A DNA stretch of 64,000 nucleotides from CAYZJV01 sp964473245. GTDB taxonomy: Bacteria > Spirochaetota > Spirochaetia > Sphaerochaetales > Sphaerochaetaceae. A program made the position numbers and the translations under genes. The stretch covers positions 1 through 64,000 of the forward strand of contig CAYYOL010000002.1 in NCBI GenBank assembly GCA_964473245.1, in the 5' to 3' direction. The notes below the pieces were generated by a model. It was not told the DNA's origin, made no database searches, and saw nothing but the letters and a program-made list of their open reading frames with translations. Below are positions 33,745-42,635 of this stretch, one piece after another (position 1 is the first letter of the stretch; every line of letters begins with the position of its first letter).

Positions 33745-34389
33745 GTGAAAAAAGCTTTCATCATCATATGCCTAATCCTCGTTCTCCCCTCACTGGCTGT
33801 TGCTGGGAATCTGTTTTCGTTGGGTTTCGGATCAATCAACCAGTTTCAGAACAACCTCTTCGCTCCTGAGACGCAACTCGTGTCTGTTATCGACGTCCAT
33901 AACTGGGCAACCGGTGGTGAAATTCGTGCGCGAGTGCTCGGGATCAATCTTGATGGGCACTTGCTCATTCAGCAGGGTGAGATAATCGATGTGACCGAGA
34001 CTGGTCGTCCTGTGTTCAAAGACGATATCGCTCAGGAACTTTTCGGTATGGTCGGTATGGGATTCAGCACGGAGGTAGCTTCGTTCACCACGCTTAGTTT
34101 TGCTGCCGGGACACTGCTCGGGCTCGATATCAACCAGGGACTAGGTGTGTCGTTCTGGATGGGAGACCGAGCCAATGTTTTCTGTGGAGAAACCTGGAAA
34201 ACGTTCCTAGCCCAGACGACGCTTGCATACAGAATGCGACTGGACCTGAATCTGGGGAACTTCACCATTGGTTTCCATTATCAGGTTCCATCCAACGGCT
34301 TCTCCTACATCAATGCTGAAGCTGAAGCTCTCAAACCATCGTGGAGCCAAGGCAAGATCGGAGCCTCCTTCATTACAGCTTTTTTCTGA
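33745..34389 (+). CDS. Small outer-membrane beta-barrel protein, third of three
   Basis: The 214-residue product starts at GTG 33745 behind a GGAGGGG ribosome site. It has a signal peptide (KKAFIIICLILVLPSLAVAG), a mature start GNLFSLGFGS resembling that of the first protein (RNLFEVGIG), and a C-terminal GKIGASFITAFF. A shared internal pattern (GGEIRARVLGINLDG versus GADIRTRILFAEVG in the second protein) supports paralogy. Function unknown; probably surface-exposed. Confidence 0.65.
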   Translation: MKKAFIIICLILVLPSLAVAGNLFSLGFGSINQFQNNLFAPETQLVSVIDVHNWATGGEIRARVLGINLDGHLLIQQGEIIDVTETGRPVFKDDIAQELFGMVGMGFSTEVASFTTLSFAAGTLLGLDINQGLGVSFWMGDRANVFCGETWKTFLAQTTLAYRMRLDLNLGNFTIGFHYQVPSNGFSYINAEAEALKPSWSQGKIGASFITAFF

Positions 34390-34410
34390 TATCATCCTGC
34401 AATCCAACTA

Positions 34411-34607
34411 GCTCCTCTCACAGGCAACTCTGGTGGCATTCACCGAATTATGGTAGTATGACCGATGAATTTCCCGACGAAGCGAGGAGCATCCCTCCGA
34501 CACTATGGCGGTAGTCCCAAGTGAATGCCGGAAACATAAGTTGCATATTGTCGAAGGGGGCAGGACCTTTGGGTTCGCCTCTTATTTCGAGGTGTGATAT
34601 CCTTCAT
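34411..34607 (+). ncRNA. Candidate structured RNA or leader upstream of the 34625 gene
   Basis: This 235-bp intergenic region has two long interleaved complementarities: GCTCCTC (34411-34417) with GAGGAGC (34484-34490), and GGCATTCAC (34435-34443) with GTGAATGCC (34521-34529). The order A-B-A'-B' would form a pseudoknot if both lie in one RNA. A downstream GC-rich hairpin (about 34556-34580) follows. It shares an 18-nt and a 12-nt motif with the region at 22194-22296. It matches no RNA class I know; ffs, ssrA, rnpB and 6S signatures are absent. Confidence 0.35.
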
Positions 34608-34624
34608 GTCATAGGAGCAGACAG

Positions 34625-35071
34625 ATGAGAAAATTCAGCTTTTTCGGTTCACTGTTCACTGCTATTCTTGTTGCGGTCATTGCTTTCTTTGTTCTCTACT
34701 TCTTCGTACCTTCACTCAGTGAGGAGTTCTTTGGTTTTAGTCATCAGTCTACACAAGATGCAAAACAACTGCGTGAGACGGTGACCGAGATACTGGAAGA
34801 TGCGCGAGTACCGAAAGTGGCCATCGATGAATATGTGGAGAACCTGGATGATCCCGACTTTCAACGAAAGTTGCGCAGTGCTGCCGAAGGTGGAAAGGAC
34901 TCTATTGTGAACCTGCTCGAGAGAGCCGGCGAAGGGATCGATTTCGGTAGTTTCGAAGCATCCGAGTTGGGAACGAAGTTATCGAACGGATTTGCAACGG
35001 TCGGATCATCTGCATCGAAACAATGGAAGTCACTACAACGAATATTTGCTGGAGCATTGGACAGTCTGTAA
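34625..35071 (+). CDS. Small membrane-anchored protein of unknown function
   Basis: The 148-residue product has one N-terminal membrane helix (GSLFTAILVAVIAFFVLYFFV) and a hydrophilic, mostly helical remainder (DAKQLRETVTEILEDARVP, DFQRKLRSAAEGGKDSIVNLLERA). No family is recognised. The stop codon overlaps the ATG of the next gene (TAATG at 35069-35073), implying translational coupling to the metallo-hydrolase and polA. The ribosome site is AGGAGC. Confidence 0.6.
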   Translation: MRKFSFFGSLFTAILVAVIAFFVLYFFVPSLSEEFFGFSHQSTQDAKQLRETVTEILEDARVPKVAIDEYVENLDDPDFQRKLRSAAEGGKDSIVNLLERAGEGIDFGSFEASELGTKLSNGFATVGSSASKQWKSLQRIFAGALDSL

Positions 35072-35853
35072 TGGAAATAACTTTTCTCGGGACAGGAACA
35101 AGCCACGGGGTGCCAAGAATCGGGTGTTCCTGTCCGGTATGCACATCACACGATCCTAAGAACAAGCGGTTTCGTTCATCGATTCTGATCACTGACGGTG
35201 ATCAAGCAATCGTGGTGGACACCGGTCCCGAGTTCCGCCTACAGGCATTGCGGGCTCATCTTCGTCATCTCGATGCTGTCTTCTACACCCATAACCATGC
35301 CGACCACATGAATGGCATCGACGACCTTCGGGTCTTCTCCGAGTCCGCACCGCTATCGGTCTTCGGTCCGAATCAGGTTCTTGAGGATATCCGGCAACGA
35401 TTTCCGTATGCTGTGGGTGAGAATCCATGGCATGGCGGAGTACCACAACTGATTCTCCATGAGCTCAATACCGGAGGTGTTACGCTCGGCTCGCTCCATT
35501 TTACACCGATTCCGCTCTCACACGGTTGCCGTGAGGTGTTTGGCTACAGGATCGGCCGCTTTGCCTATCTGACCGATTGCAAGGAAGTTCCCGAATCGAG
35601 TCTCTCGCTTCTGCGGAACCTCGACGTCGTGGTTATAGACGCACTTAGATTCAAGAAACATCCGACTCATATGTCGATCGATGAAGCAATCGCTACAGCA
35701 CGAAGAATAGGAGCGAACACTACCTACTTCACCCATTTGAACCATCGGGTGGACCACCAAGAGCTGGATGCCTATGCACCCGAAGGGATGCATCCTGCTT
35801 ACGACGGACTGACGATTTCGGTCTCGTCCGAACATCAGGGAGTCTTTACATGA
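35071..35853 (+). CDS. Metallo-beta-lactamase-fold hydrolase (PhnP-like)
   Basis: The 260-residue protein begins TFLGTGTSHGVPRIGCSCPVC and keeps the PhnP-like group features: a Cys zinc site near the start, DPKNKRFRSS, the metal motif THNHADHMNG (HxHxDH), and later histidines in LSHGC and HMS. PhnP itself is a cyclic ribose-phosphate phosphodiesterase; other members act on cyclic nucleotides or lipoyl/biotinyl substrates. ATG 35071 overlaps the previous stop, and its own end overlaps the polA start by 4 nt. Confidence 0.82.
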   Translation: MEITFLGTGTSHGVPRIGCSCPVCTSHDPKNKRFRSSILITDGDQAIVVDTGPEFRLQALRAHLRHLDAVFYTHNHADHMNGIDDLRVFSESAPLSVFGPNQVLEDIRQRFPYAVGENPWHGGVPQLILHELNTGGVTLGSLHFTPIPLSHGCREVFGYRIGRFAYLTDCKEVPESSLSLLRNLDVVVIDALRFKKHPTHMSIDEAIATARRIGANTTYFTHLNHRVDHQELDAYAPEGMHPAYDGLTISVSSEHQGVFT

Positions 35854-38579
35854 GCGATAAGCGGAAACCCACACTCTATATAATCGATGGGTTCGGTCTC
35901 ATCTATCGATCCTACTTCGCCTTCATCAACCGCCCGTTGCGGGATATGGAGGGGAACAATGTCTCTGCACTCTTTGGGTTCTTCAACACCCTGCTCATGA
36001 TTATCAGGGAATACTCTCCAGACTATCTCGTTGTTGCCATGGACACTGCAGCACCAACGTTCAGGCATCAGCTATACGAGCCGTATAAAGCGAATCGTGA
36101 CGCCGCACCGGAAGATCTCCATGCACAGGTTCCCCGAATAGTACAGATATTGGACTCGGCGAATATTCCGAAGATCGGTATCGATGGATGGGAAGCCGAT
36201 GATATTATCGCATCGCTCACCGATTGTGCCGGCACATTGGATATCCAGAGCATCATGGTCACCGGAGACAAGGATCTTCTTCAACTGGTCTCTCCCCACG
36301 TATCGGCACTCAGACCACCGAAGAAAGGTGAGAAACAGTACCGACTGGTTGGACCTCAGGAGGTAGAGGCAGAGCTTGGGATCCGTGCAGACCAGGTGAT
36401 CGACTATCTCGCGCTTATTGGCGACAGTTCTGACAATGTTCCCGGAGTAGCCGGAATCGGACCAAAGGGAGCCGTCAAGTTGCTCCAGGAGTACGACAAC
36501 CTGGATGCTGTGTATGAACATCTCGATGAACTCTCCCCCAGCGTAGCGAAGAAGTTGATCGCTTCGAAAGAGATGGCATACCTGAGTAAAACTCTCGTCT
36601 CGCTGAAACATGACATTCTGAACATAGACAACTTCGACACGGATCAATACCGGACTGACTGTATCGACTGGACGGCAGCGGTACCGCTATTCGAGCAGGC
36701 ACAGGCAAAATCGCTCGTTGCGGCCATAGGTGCTCCTCGAACATCGAAGGCAGAGAAAACGGTGCGGGAAGTTTCATCTGAACAGCCTCGCAAGGGGACC
36801 TATCATGCAGTGACAACGATCGATGAATTGGCGAGACTACTCGACAAGATGGCAGAGAGTGGAACCATGGCCTTCGATTTCGAGACAACCGATATCGATG
36901 AGATGGTAGCTGAACCTGTCGGGTTCAGTTTCACAAACAGATCGTACGAGGCGTGGTACGTTCCATTGAAAGCCAGTGGAGAGCCAGTCATTCCTGTTGA
37001 CGATGCCCGAAGGCTGTTGCATACCTGTCTGGTCGATCGAAACACCAGAATAGTCGGTCAGAATCTGAAATACGATTACAAGGTTCTTGTTCGCTGGGGC
37101 ATACCCTCTGCGAATCTACATTTCGACACCATGGTGGCGGCATGGGTACTCGATGCTGCAAGCGGTATCTATAATATGGACTATCTTGCTGAACGGTATC
37201 TGTCTGGTTACCAGACGATTCACTACCAGGATATCGTGAGTGCAGGCCAGCAATTTTCCGACCTTCCTCTCGAAGAAGCCGTGCCCTATGCTTGCGAAGA
37301 TGCCGATATCACTTGGCGCCTGTACGAGTTGTTCTCTCGGGAACTGCATGACAGGAAGCTATCGAGCCTCTTCGAAACTCTGGAGATGCCGCTTGTTGGC
37401 ATACTATCTGAAATGGAGCTGCACGGCATACGGCTCGATCGAAAGCGGTTGGACAGCTTCAACGAAGATGTCGTGCAACGCCTTGCCGAAATCGAACGGA
37501 ACATATTCGATGAAGTTGGGCACGAGTTCAACATCAACTCGACAAAGCAGCTGCAGGAGGTGCTCTTCGAGGAGAGGAGTCTTCCTACAGGAAAGAAGAA
37601 TAAGACCGGTTACTCGACTGCAATCGATACACTCGAGCGTCTGGCAGCGATCGATGTCGTGCCGAGACTGATTCTCCAGAATCGGACTCTGGTAAAACTG
37701 AAGAACACCTACATAGACACGTTGCCGAAGATGATCAATGATGAGACTCAACGGGTACACACCTCCTATACACAGACCGGAACAGCAACGGGACGCTTGT
37801 CCAGCCGGAATCCGAATCTGCAGAATATCCCCATTCGAAATGAGGATGGAAGGAAGATTCGTGATGCGTTCGTCCCTGCAGCAGGCCACCTATTCCTCTC
37901 GGCAGATTATGCTCAGATTGAGTTGGTCGTTCTCGCGCACCTTGCAGATGATCCTGGATTGAAAGAGGCGTTTCTCAAAGGAGAAGATATCCATACCCAT
38001 ACGGCAGCGTTGATCTTCGGCGTGCATCCCGATCTGGTCATGCCGGATCAGAGAAGGATTGCGAAGACTATCAACTTCGGTGTCATGTATGGCATGTCGG
38101 CATTCCGGCTCTCAAACGAACTTCAGATACCAAGAAGAGATGCTCAAAGTTTCATAGATAACTATTTTGCCAGATTCTCGGGAGTCCGCGATTTCATGCA
38201 GTCGATAAGGCTCTCAGCCGAAAAGACAGGGTACGTATCCACCATTCTCGGTAGGGAGCGTGCTGTTCCCGAAATTACCAGTAGCAACAAGATGGAGAAA
38301 GCAGGGGCTGAGCGGATTGTCGTCAATACGGTCATTCAGGGCTCTGCTGCCGACATCATGAAACTAGCCATGCTCCGAGTGGTTCGGGCTATGAGAGACG
38401 AGAACATGTCGAGCAGACTCCTGCTTCAGGTGCACGACGAACTCATCTTCGAGGTACCGGAACATGAATTGACTGCGATGCAGTTGTTGGTGAAACGGGA
38501 GATGGAGCATGCCTACGAACTGAAGGTCCCGCTTCGTGTGAGCATGGAGATCGGGGACTCATGGGGGAAAATGCATTGA
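35850..38579 (+). CDS. polA: DNA polymerase I
   Basis: The 909-residue enzyme carries all three domains: 5'-3' exonuclease (about 1-290), 3'-5' proofreading exonuclease (FDFETTDID with DxE, GQNLKYDYKV, YACEDAD) and polymerase (DYAQIEL motif A, RRIAKTINFGVMYG O-helix, VHDELIFEVP motif C). The proofreading acidic residues are intact. Motif A reads DYAQIELVVLAH, where many bacteria have DYSQIELRxLAH, so Ser and Arg are replaced by Ala and Val. It overlaps coaE by 19 nt, and the upstream hydrolase gene by 4 nt. Confidence 0.96.
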   Translation: MSDKRKPTLYIIDGFGLIYRSYFAFINRPLRDMEGNNVSALFGFFNTLLMIIREYSPDYLVVAMDTAAPTFRHQLYEPYKANRDAAPEDLHAQVPRIVQILDSANIPKIGIDGWEADDIIASLTDCAGTLDIQSIMVTGDKDLLQLVSPHVSALRPPKKGEKQYRLVGPQEVEAELGIRADQVIDYLALIGDSSDNVPGVAGIGPKGAVKLLQEYDNLDAVYEHLDELSPSVAKKLIASKEMAYLSKTLVSLKHDILNIDNFDTDQYRTDCIDWTAAVPLFEQAQAKSLVAAIGAPRTSKAEKTVREVSSEQPRKGTYHAVTTIDELARLLDKMAESGTMAFDFETTDIDEMVAEPVGFSFTNRSYEAWYVPLKASGEPVIPVDDARRLLHTCLVDRNTRIVGQNLKYDYKVLVRWGIPSANLHFDTMVAAWVLDAASGIYNMDYLAERYLSGYQTIHYQDIVSAGQQFSDLPLEEAVPYACEDADITWRLYELFSRELHDRKLSSLFETLEMPLVGILSEMELHGIRLDRKRLDSFNEDVVQRLAEIERNIFDEVGHEFNINSTKQLQEVLFEERSLPTGKKNKTGYSTAIDTLERLAAIDVVPRLILQNRTLVKLKNTYIDTLPKMINDETQRVHTSYTQTGTATGRLSSRNPNLQNIPIRNEDGRKIRDAFVPAAGHLFLSADYAQIELVVLAHLADDPGLKEAFLKGEDIHTHTAALIFGVHPDLVMPDQRRIAKTINFGVMYGMSAFRLSNELQIPRRDAQSFIDNYFARFSGVRDFMQSIRLSAEKTGYVSTILGRERAVPEITSSNKMEKAGAERIVVNTVIQGSAADIMKLAMLRVVRAMRDENMSSRLLLQVHDELIFEVPEHELTAMQLLVKREMEHAYELKVPLRVSMEIGDSWGKMH

Positions 38580-39169
38580 TTGTCATAGGTCTGACGGGGA
38601 AGTATTGTGCCGGAAAGAATCATGTGGCATCACTACTTGAACAACGTAATCTGGAAGTGATCGATGTCGATGCCCTCGGACACGATGCTTTGGAGCGATC
38701 CAAAGACGAGTTGACGGCACTGTTCGGACGGAGAATCATAGATTCGGATGGTACGGTGAATCGACAGATTCTTGGCGAGATCGTCTTCTCCGACCAACGC
38801 TCATTGGCGACATTGGAAGGAACTGTCCACCCTCGCATGGTGCAACTGTGCGTTCAGCAGATTGAGCAGTATCGTGCCGAAGGGAGGGTGGGAGTCGTGG
38901 TTAACGCGGCATTGCTCCATAGAATGCATCTCGATGCAGTGTGTGACACAGTCTGCTTCGTAAAAGCTCCACTCATCGTTCGACTTGCACGTGCCATGCA
39001 AAGAGACCAAGCGACAATCCAATCATTCTTCAGCATCGCACGATCTCAGAGAGATATCACTATCGGTATGGTTCGTGGTTCGAATTCTGTGTATATTATG
39101 AAGAATTGGGGACGTACAACATTTATTCATCGACAAGTCGATGAGTTTTGCGCTACTATGGGTCTATAG
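38561..39169 (+). CDS. coaE: Dephospho-CoA kinase with a GKN-type P-loop
   Basis: CoaE phosphorylates dephospho-CoA at the 3' hydroxyl, the last step of coenzyme A synthesis. The 202-residue product has the family core (IDVDALGHDAL, TVHPRMVQL, VVVNAALLHRM). Its nucleotide loop is GLTGKYCAGKNH: the usual Ser/Thr after the P-loop Lys is Asn. The same kind of loop occurs, as I recall, in treponemal CoaE, so it is likely a lineage feature rather than a defect. It is translationally overlapped with polA. Confidence 0.85.
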   Translation: MGENALIVIGLTGKYCAGKNHVASLLEQRNLEVIDVDALGHDALERSKDELTALFGRRIIDSDGTVNRQILGEIVFSDQRSLATLEGTVHPRMVQLCVQQIEQYRAEGRVGVVVNAALLHRMHLDAVCDTVCFVKAPLIVRLARAMQRDQATIQSFFSIARSQRDITIGMVRGSNSVYIMKNWGRTTFIHRQVDEFCATMGL

Positions 39170-39183
39170 GAATAAAGCGGGCA

Positions 39184-40085
39184 ATGAGAAAGACAGGTAT
39201 CTACATTTTATTGGGAATCACTATCTCGTTAGGGATCTTCGTATTTGCTGGAGTTGTCTATTTCCGGCCTACGGTCCAGGAAGTGCGGATAGCCGAAGCT
39301 GCGGCGGCAGTCGAAACTCCTGCACCGCCCAGACCTGCACCGGTCGCCTCAGAGCTCCCGGTGCCAGAAGAGCCTGAGGAGGCAATCGATGTTGCCCCTG
39401 TAGAGATGGAACCGGTGGAAGAGCCTCCAGTGGAAGAGGTTGTGGAACCTGAGCCAGAACCGGCTCCGCGTGTTCCTCAAGCACCTGCTGTAAGGANNNN
39501 NNNNNNNNNNNNNNNNNNNNNNNNNNNNNNNNNNNNNNNNNNNNNNNNNNNNNNNNNNNNNNNNNNNNNNNNNNNNNNNNNNNNNNNNNNNNNNNNGTGG
39601 AACCTGAGCCAGAACCGGCTCCGCGTGTTCCTCAAGCACCTGCTGTAAGGATGAGTGTCTCCATGGCTCCGTTGGCTGTCGAAGAGCCGGAGATCGAGGA
39701 ACCTGAAATCGAAGAGATAGAGGAAGTCGAACCTGTTATCGATACAGAGCCTATTGAAGAAGTCGTGACCGAAGAGATTGTTGAAGAGGTCGAAGTGGAA
39801 CCGGAAGAGGTCATGGAAGCTGAGCCGGAACCGAGAGTTCGCATAGAACCAATAGACTATGGAATTCCGGTGCGGCGGATCAAGGATGCTCCACAGGGAC
39901 CTACAGAGGTCAGAACTATTCTCCCATCCATCACCCGCCCAGAACCGGTTGAATACATTTGGACTCCGACGGAGATTCCGGAGGGACCGCCAGTACACGT
40001 GAATCCGGTCTCATTCAACGACGAAGCGTTCGAGCGTCGCAGAATTGCAGTCGACGACATTTTCGATAAACTGATTTGGGAATGA
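39184..40085 (+). CDS. Membrane-anchored Pro/Glu-rich protein interrupted by an assembly gap
   Basis: The product begins MRKTGIYILLGITISLGIFV, a single N-terminal membrane helix, followed by a very acidic proline-rich linker (EEPVEEPP-like units) and a short C-terminal region ending FDKLIWE. A 100-N gap (39497-39596) splits the gene, and identical 55-bp sequences border it. Joining the copies into one gives an open frame of 249 codons including the stop, whereas keeping 100 bases breaks the frame. The linker resembles those of TonB or other envelope-spanning proteins, but no TonB domain is present. A terminator follows. Confidence 0.65.
39442..39496 (+). repeat. 55-bp direct repeat, left copy at the assembly gap
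   Basis: This 55-bp stretch is identical to 39597-39651 on the other side of the N run. It is in frame in the Pro/Glu-rich gene. Most simply it is the overlap between two contigs that the assembler failed to merge. Confidence 0.85.
39497..39596. other. Assembly gap of exactly 100 N
   Basis: A run of 100 N is a conventional placeholder, not a measured length. Both flanks carry the same 55 bp. Confidence 0.99.
39597..39651 (+). repeat. 55-bp direct repeat, right copy at the assembly gap
   Basis: Identical to 39442-39496. If it is a true tandem repeat instead of a contig overlap, the protein would contain at least one extra VEPEPEPAPRVPQAPAV unit. Confidence 0.85.
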
Positions 40086-40086
40086 A

Positions 40087-40117
40087 TAAAGGGGTCGAAA
40101 GACCCCTTTATTGTTAT
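40087..40117. terminator. Bidirectional terminator between the Pro/Glu-rich gene and the MFS gene
   Basis: TAAAGGGGTC (40087-40096) and GACCCCTTTA (40101-40110) form a perfect 10-bp stem with a GAAA tetraloop, T-rich on both outer sides. It lies between two convergent genes. Confidence 0.9.
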
Positions 40118-41430
40118 TCGGCGATGGGAATCGCATCATCTTCCGGCTCTCCGCGAGTCACTTTCGCCATGAGCACGAATGCCACTGCCATGCAGATTGC
40201 AGCGAATACGAAGAGAGAACCGAATCCGAAGATATCTATGAGTGCACCAGTGAGCGGCGGTGCAATGATGGACGCCAGTTGACTGAAGAAATAGTACAAT
40301 CCTGTATAGATTCCCATATTCTCATAACTTGCCATCTGCCAGAGCATGGGAAACGAGTTGGTGATCACCGTGACCCAGAATGCACCGAATAGGAACATGA
40401 GCGCCCAGAACGGCACGGTGCGCATGGTCTGAGAACTCGACTCTCCAGTGAGAAGGACGCTGTGTGCAAACACGAGCAGTAGTACCAGGACAAGACAGAC
40501 TAGGGCGAACCGGATGGTCTTTTTCCTTCCATGGTTGTGTGCGATGATACCACTGGGAATGGCGAATATCGCATAGGCTATTCCCACCATACCGGCAGCA
40601 AGTGCTGCACTTCCCGGTGAGGTGTTCAGTATCTCGACCGAATACTTGCCCACGAAGGGAAGCACTCCCTGATACCCGATGAACCAGAACAAGAGCGAGA
40701 GGAGGACATAGAGGGCACTTTTGTCTTTTTCACCGAAGATCGTCTTGAGCGAGACGATCAGGGGGACCTTCTCTTCTGTAGACTCTTCTCGACTCCTTCC
40801 GTCTTTTTCCCGCACGAAGAGGATCAGCAGAATCGCAGCCAGAAGAACGAGAGCTCCGGCAAGGGGGAACGCAAGAATGTTGTCGGTCTTCCCATAGCCA
40901 GGGACGTTCACCTGAACATCCATGAGACGGGCGAGTCCGATCGTTCCAACGATGGCAGCTATGCCTCCCATGGTGTTGATCACACCATTCGCCTCGGAGC
41001 GGATCTCACCTGGAATGATATCTGGCATAAGTGCCACGACCGGTCCTCTGGCAGCCTGCTTGAATACGTTCAGAGCAAAGATGAGGATGATGAGTAGCAC
41101 GAGTGAATTGAGTGCCGAGAAAGGGATCAGGCCGAACGAAAATGCACTGAGTGGAAGCAGGGTGATGATAAATGGCATACGACGACCGATTCTCGTACGA
41201 GTTCTATCGCTTATCGCGCTGAAGATCGGTATCAAGAAGATAGCGAATGCATTGTCGATAGTCATGATCGCACCGATAATCGCATTCGAAGCAATGTACC
41301 GACCAAGAAAAATCGGAATATAGGTGTCATAGAGTGGATCCATGAGACCCATCGTGAAAAAGCCCAGACCGATGAGGAGGGTAGTGATATAATACCCCTT
41401 CATACTTCTACGTGGTTCTTTAGTTGCCAT
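40114..41430 (-). CDS. Major facilitator superfamily transporter (SLC45/GPH-like)
   Basis: The 438-residue product has about twelve membrane helices. It shows MFS loop motifs (SAISDRTRTRIGRRMPFI between helices 2 and 3, and HNHGRKKTIR in the second half) and MDPLYDTYIPIFL in helix 1. The pattern is like the MFS_2 (sugar or SLC45-like) group rather than drug pumps. The substrate, possibly a sugar or glycoside, is unproven. The ribosome site is GAGGT and the start codons of this and the divergent aminomutase gene are only about 28 bp apart. Confidence 0.8.
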   Translation of the reverse strand: MATKEPRRSMKGYYITTLLIGLGFFTMGLMDPLYDTYIPIFLGRYIASNAIIGAIMTIDNAFAIFLIPIFSAISDRTRTRIGRRMPFIITLLPLSAFSFGLIPFSALNSLVLLIILIFALNVFKQAARGPVVALMPDIIPGEIRSEANGVINTMGGIAAIVGTIGLARLMDVQVNVPGYGKTDNILAFPLAGALVLLAAILLILFVREKDGRSREESTEEKVPLIVSLKTIFGEKDKSALYVLLSLLFWFIGYQGVLPFVGKYSVEILNTSPGSAALAAGMVGIAYAIFAIPSGIIAHNHGRKKTIRFALVCLVLVLLLVFAHSVLLTGESSSQTMRTVPFWALMFLFGAFWVTVITNSFPMLWQMASYENMGIYTGLYYFFSQLASIIAPPLTGALIDIFGFGSLFVFAAICMAVAFVLMAKVTRGEPEDDAIPIAE

Positions 41431-41450
41431 AGATACCTCACTTTCAGGTG

Positions 41451-41486
41451 CTGATTCAGTGTATCAAATAACAGGTGATGATGCAA
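41451..41486 (-). promoter_or_regulatory. Extended -10 promoter for the MFS gene
   Basis: On the minus strand TTGCAT (complement of 41481-41486), 17 bp, then TGA-TACACT (-10 at 41458-41463), predicting a start near 41451. It overlaps the 5' end of the aminomutase gene. Confidence 0.45.
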
Positions 41487-42631
41487 AAGAATTGTGGTAT
41501 CCGGAGCATTGGGTGGACGAGCGGCAGAATATCTGGTACATCATCTTCATGAATAGCCGGTCCTTCATCACCACAAAAGAGGAGTTGGAATCTATACTCG
41601 TATTATCCGATAGTGAGTCTCGGTGGTTCTCCATGCAGCACAGACCACTACCGCTGAGAATCAGTCGATACTATCTGGATCTTATCGATCCCGAAAACCC
41701 GGATGATCCCCTCCGAAGACAGGTTGTCCCTTCAGCCGATGAGGCGGTGGTCGAAACGGGTGTCCATCTCGACCCCCTTGCCGAAGTGCGTCACTCTGTA
41801 CTCCCTCGTCTTATCCATCGGTATGAGAATCGAGTGGCTTTCTTACTGACCGACCGATGTGCGACCTACTGCAGACACTGTTTCCGAAGACGGTTCACCG
41901 CTGGTGGAGGTGCGGGAGTCTCGGATGATGAGCTAACAAAAGTCCTTGCCTATATCGAACAGCACACCGAGATACGGGAAATGCTCCTCACCGGAGGAGA
42001 TCCCCTTATGCTCTCCGATACACGGCTGGAGCATGTGCTGAGTGCATTGCGAGCCGTCCGAAGCGATCTGGTCCTCAGGCTCTGCACCCGAATGCCGGCG
42101 ACATATCCGTTTCGAGTGACCGATGCCCTGGTTGCCATGCTAGCCGAGAACACCAATCCAGCGCTCTATCTCATGACACAGTTCAATCACGTAAGAGAGA
42201 TCACTCCAGAGAGTATCGACGCCGTTTCGAAGTTTGTCGATTCGGGTATTCCAGTGATGAACCAGACCGTCCTTCTGCGTGGTGTGAACGACGACGTGCA
42301 GAGTCTCGAACAACTCATGAATCGTCTCGTCTCTATTCGGGTGAAACCCTACTACCTGTTCCAGGGAGATCTTGTCGGTGGAACGCATCACCTTCGGGTG
42401 CCGCTTGAGCATGGGTTGGATCTGGAGCGGCAGCTCAGGAGGCGGTTAAGTGGCCTTGCCATGCCGACATACGCAATCGATCTTCCGGATGGAGGGGGCA
42501 AGGTGCCCCTGGGATCTTCGTATCTTCATGGCCTAGATGCAAGCGGGGCTTGGGAGTTCTTCACCGTGGATGGTGAAACGAGACGATACCCCGATCCTGA
42601 ACAGGTGGAGACTGACAGAGATGCGAGATGA
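41459..42631 (+). CDS. Lysine 2,3-aminomutase-family radical SAM enzyme (KamA/EpmB)
   Basis: The 390-residue product has the radical SAM cluster CATYCRHC, PLP/SAM-site segments (LLTGGDPLML, NQTVLLRGVND, RVKPYYLFQGD) and the family end DGGGKVPL...YPDP. It would convert L-alpha-lysine to beta-lysine. Its ending is more KamA-like than the shorter E. coli EpmB. The neighbouring efp and epmA genes suggest that it supplies beta-lysine for EF-P modification. The GTG start at 41459 keeps an N-terminal WVDERQN resembling the KamA N-terminus; ATG 41550 is an alternative. KamA's extra C-terminal metal-binding tail is absent. Confidence 0.8.
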   Translation: MYQITGDDAKELWYPEHWVDERQNIWYIIFMNSRSFITTKEELESILVLSDSESRWFSMQHRPLPLRISRYYLDLIDPENPDDPLRRQVVPSADEAVVETGVHLDPLAEVRHSVLPRLIHRYENRVAFLLTDRCATYCRHCFRRRFTAGGGAGVSDDELTKVLAYIEQHTEIREMLLTGGDPLMLSDTRLEHVLSALRAVRSDLVLRLCTRMPATYPFRVTDALVAMLAENTNPALYLMTQFNHVREITPESIDAVSKFVDSGIPVMNQTVLLRGVNDDVQSLEQLMNRLVSIRVKPYYLFQGDLVGGTHHLRVPLEHGLDLERQLRRRLSGLAMPTYAIDLPDGGGKVPLGSSYLHGLDASGAWEFFTVDGETRRYPDPEQVETDRDAR

Positions 42632-42635
42632 CTAG

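Noticed and set aside
34411..34607. Possible housekeeping RNA (SRP RNA, tmRNA, RNase P RNA or 6S RNA)
   Set aside because: None of the class hallmarks is present: no GGAAGGAAGCAG-like SRP loop, no tmRNA ends with T-arm and CCA, no RNase P core motifs.
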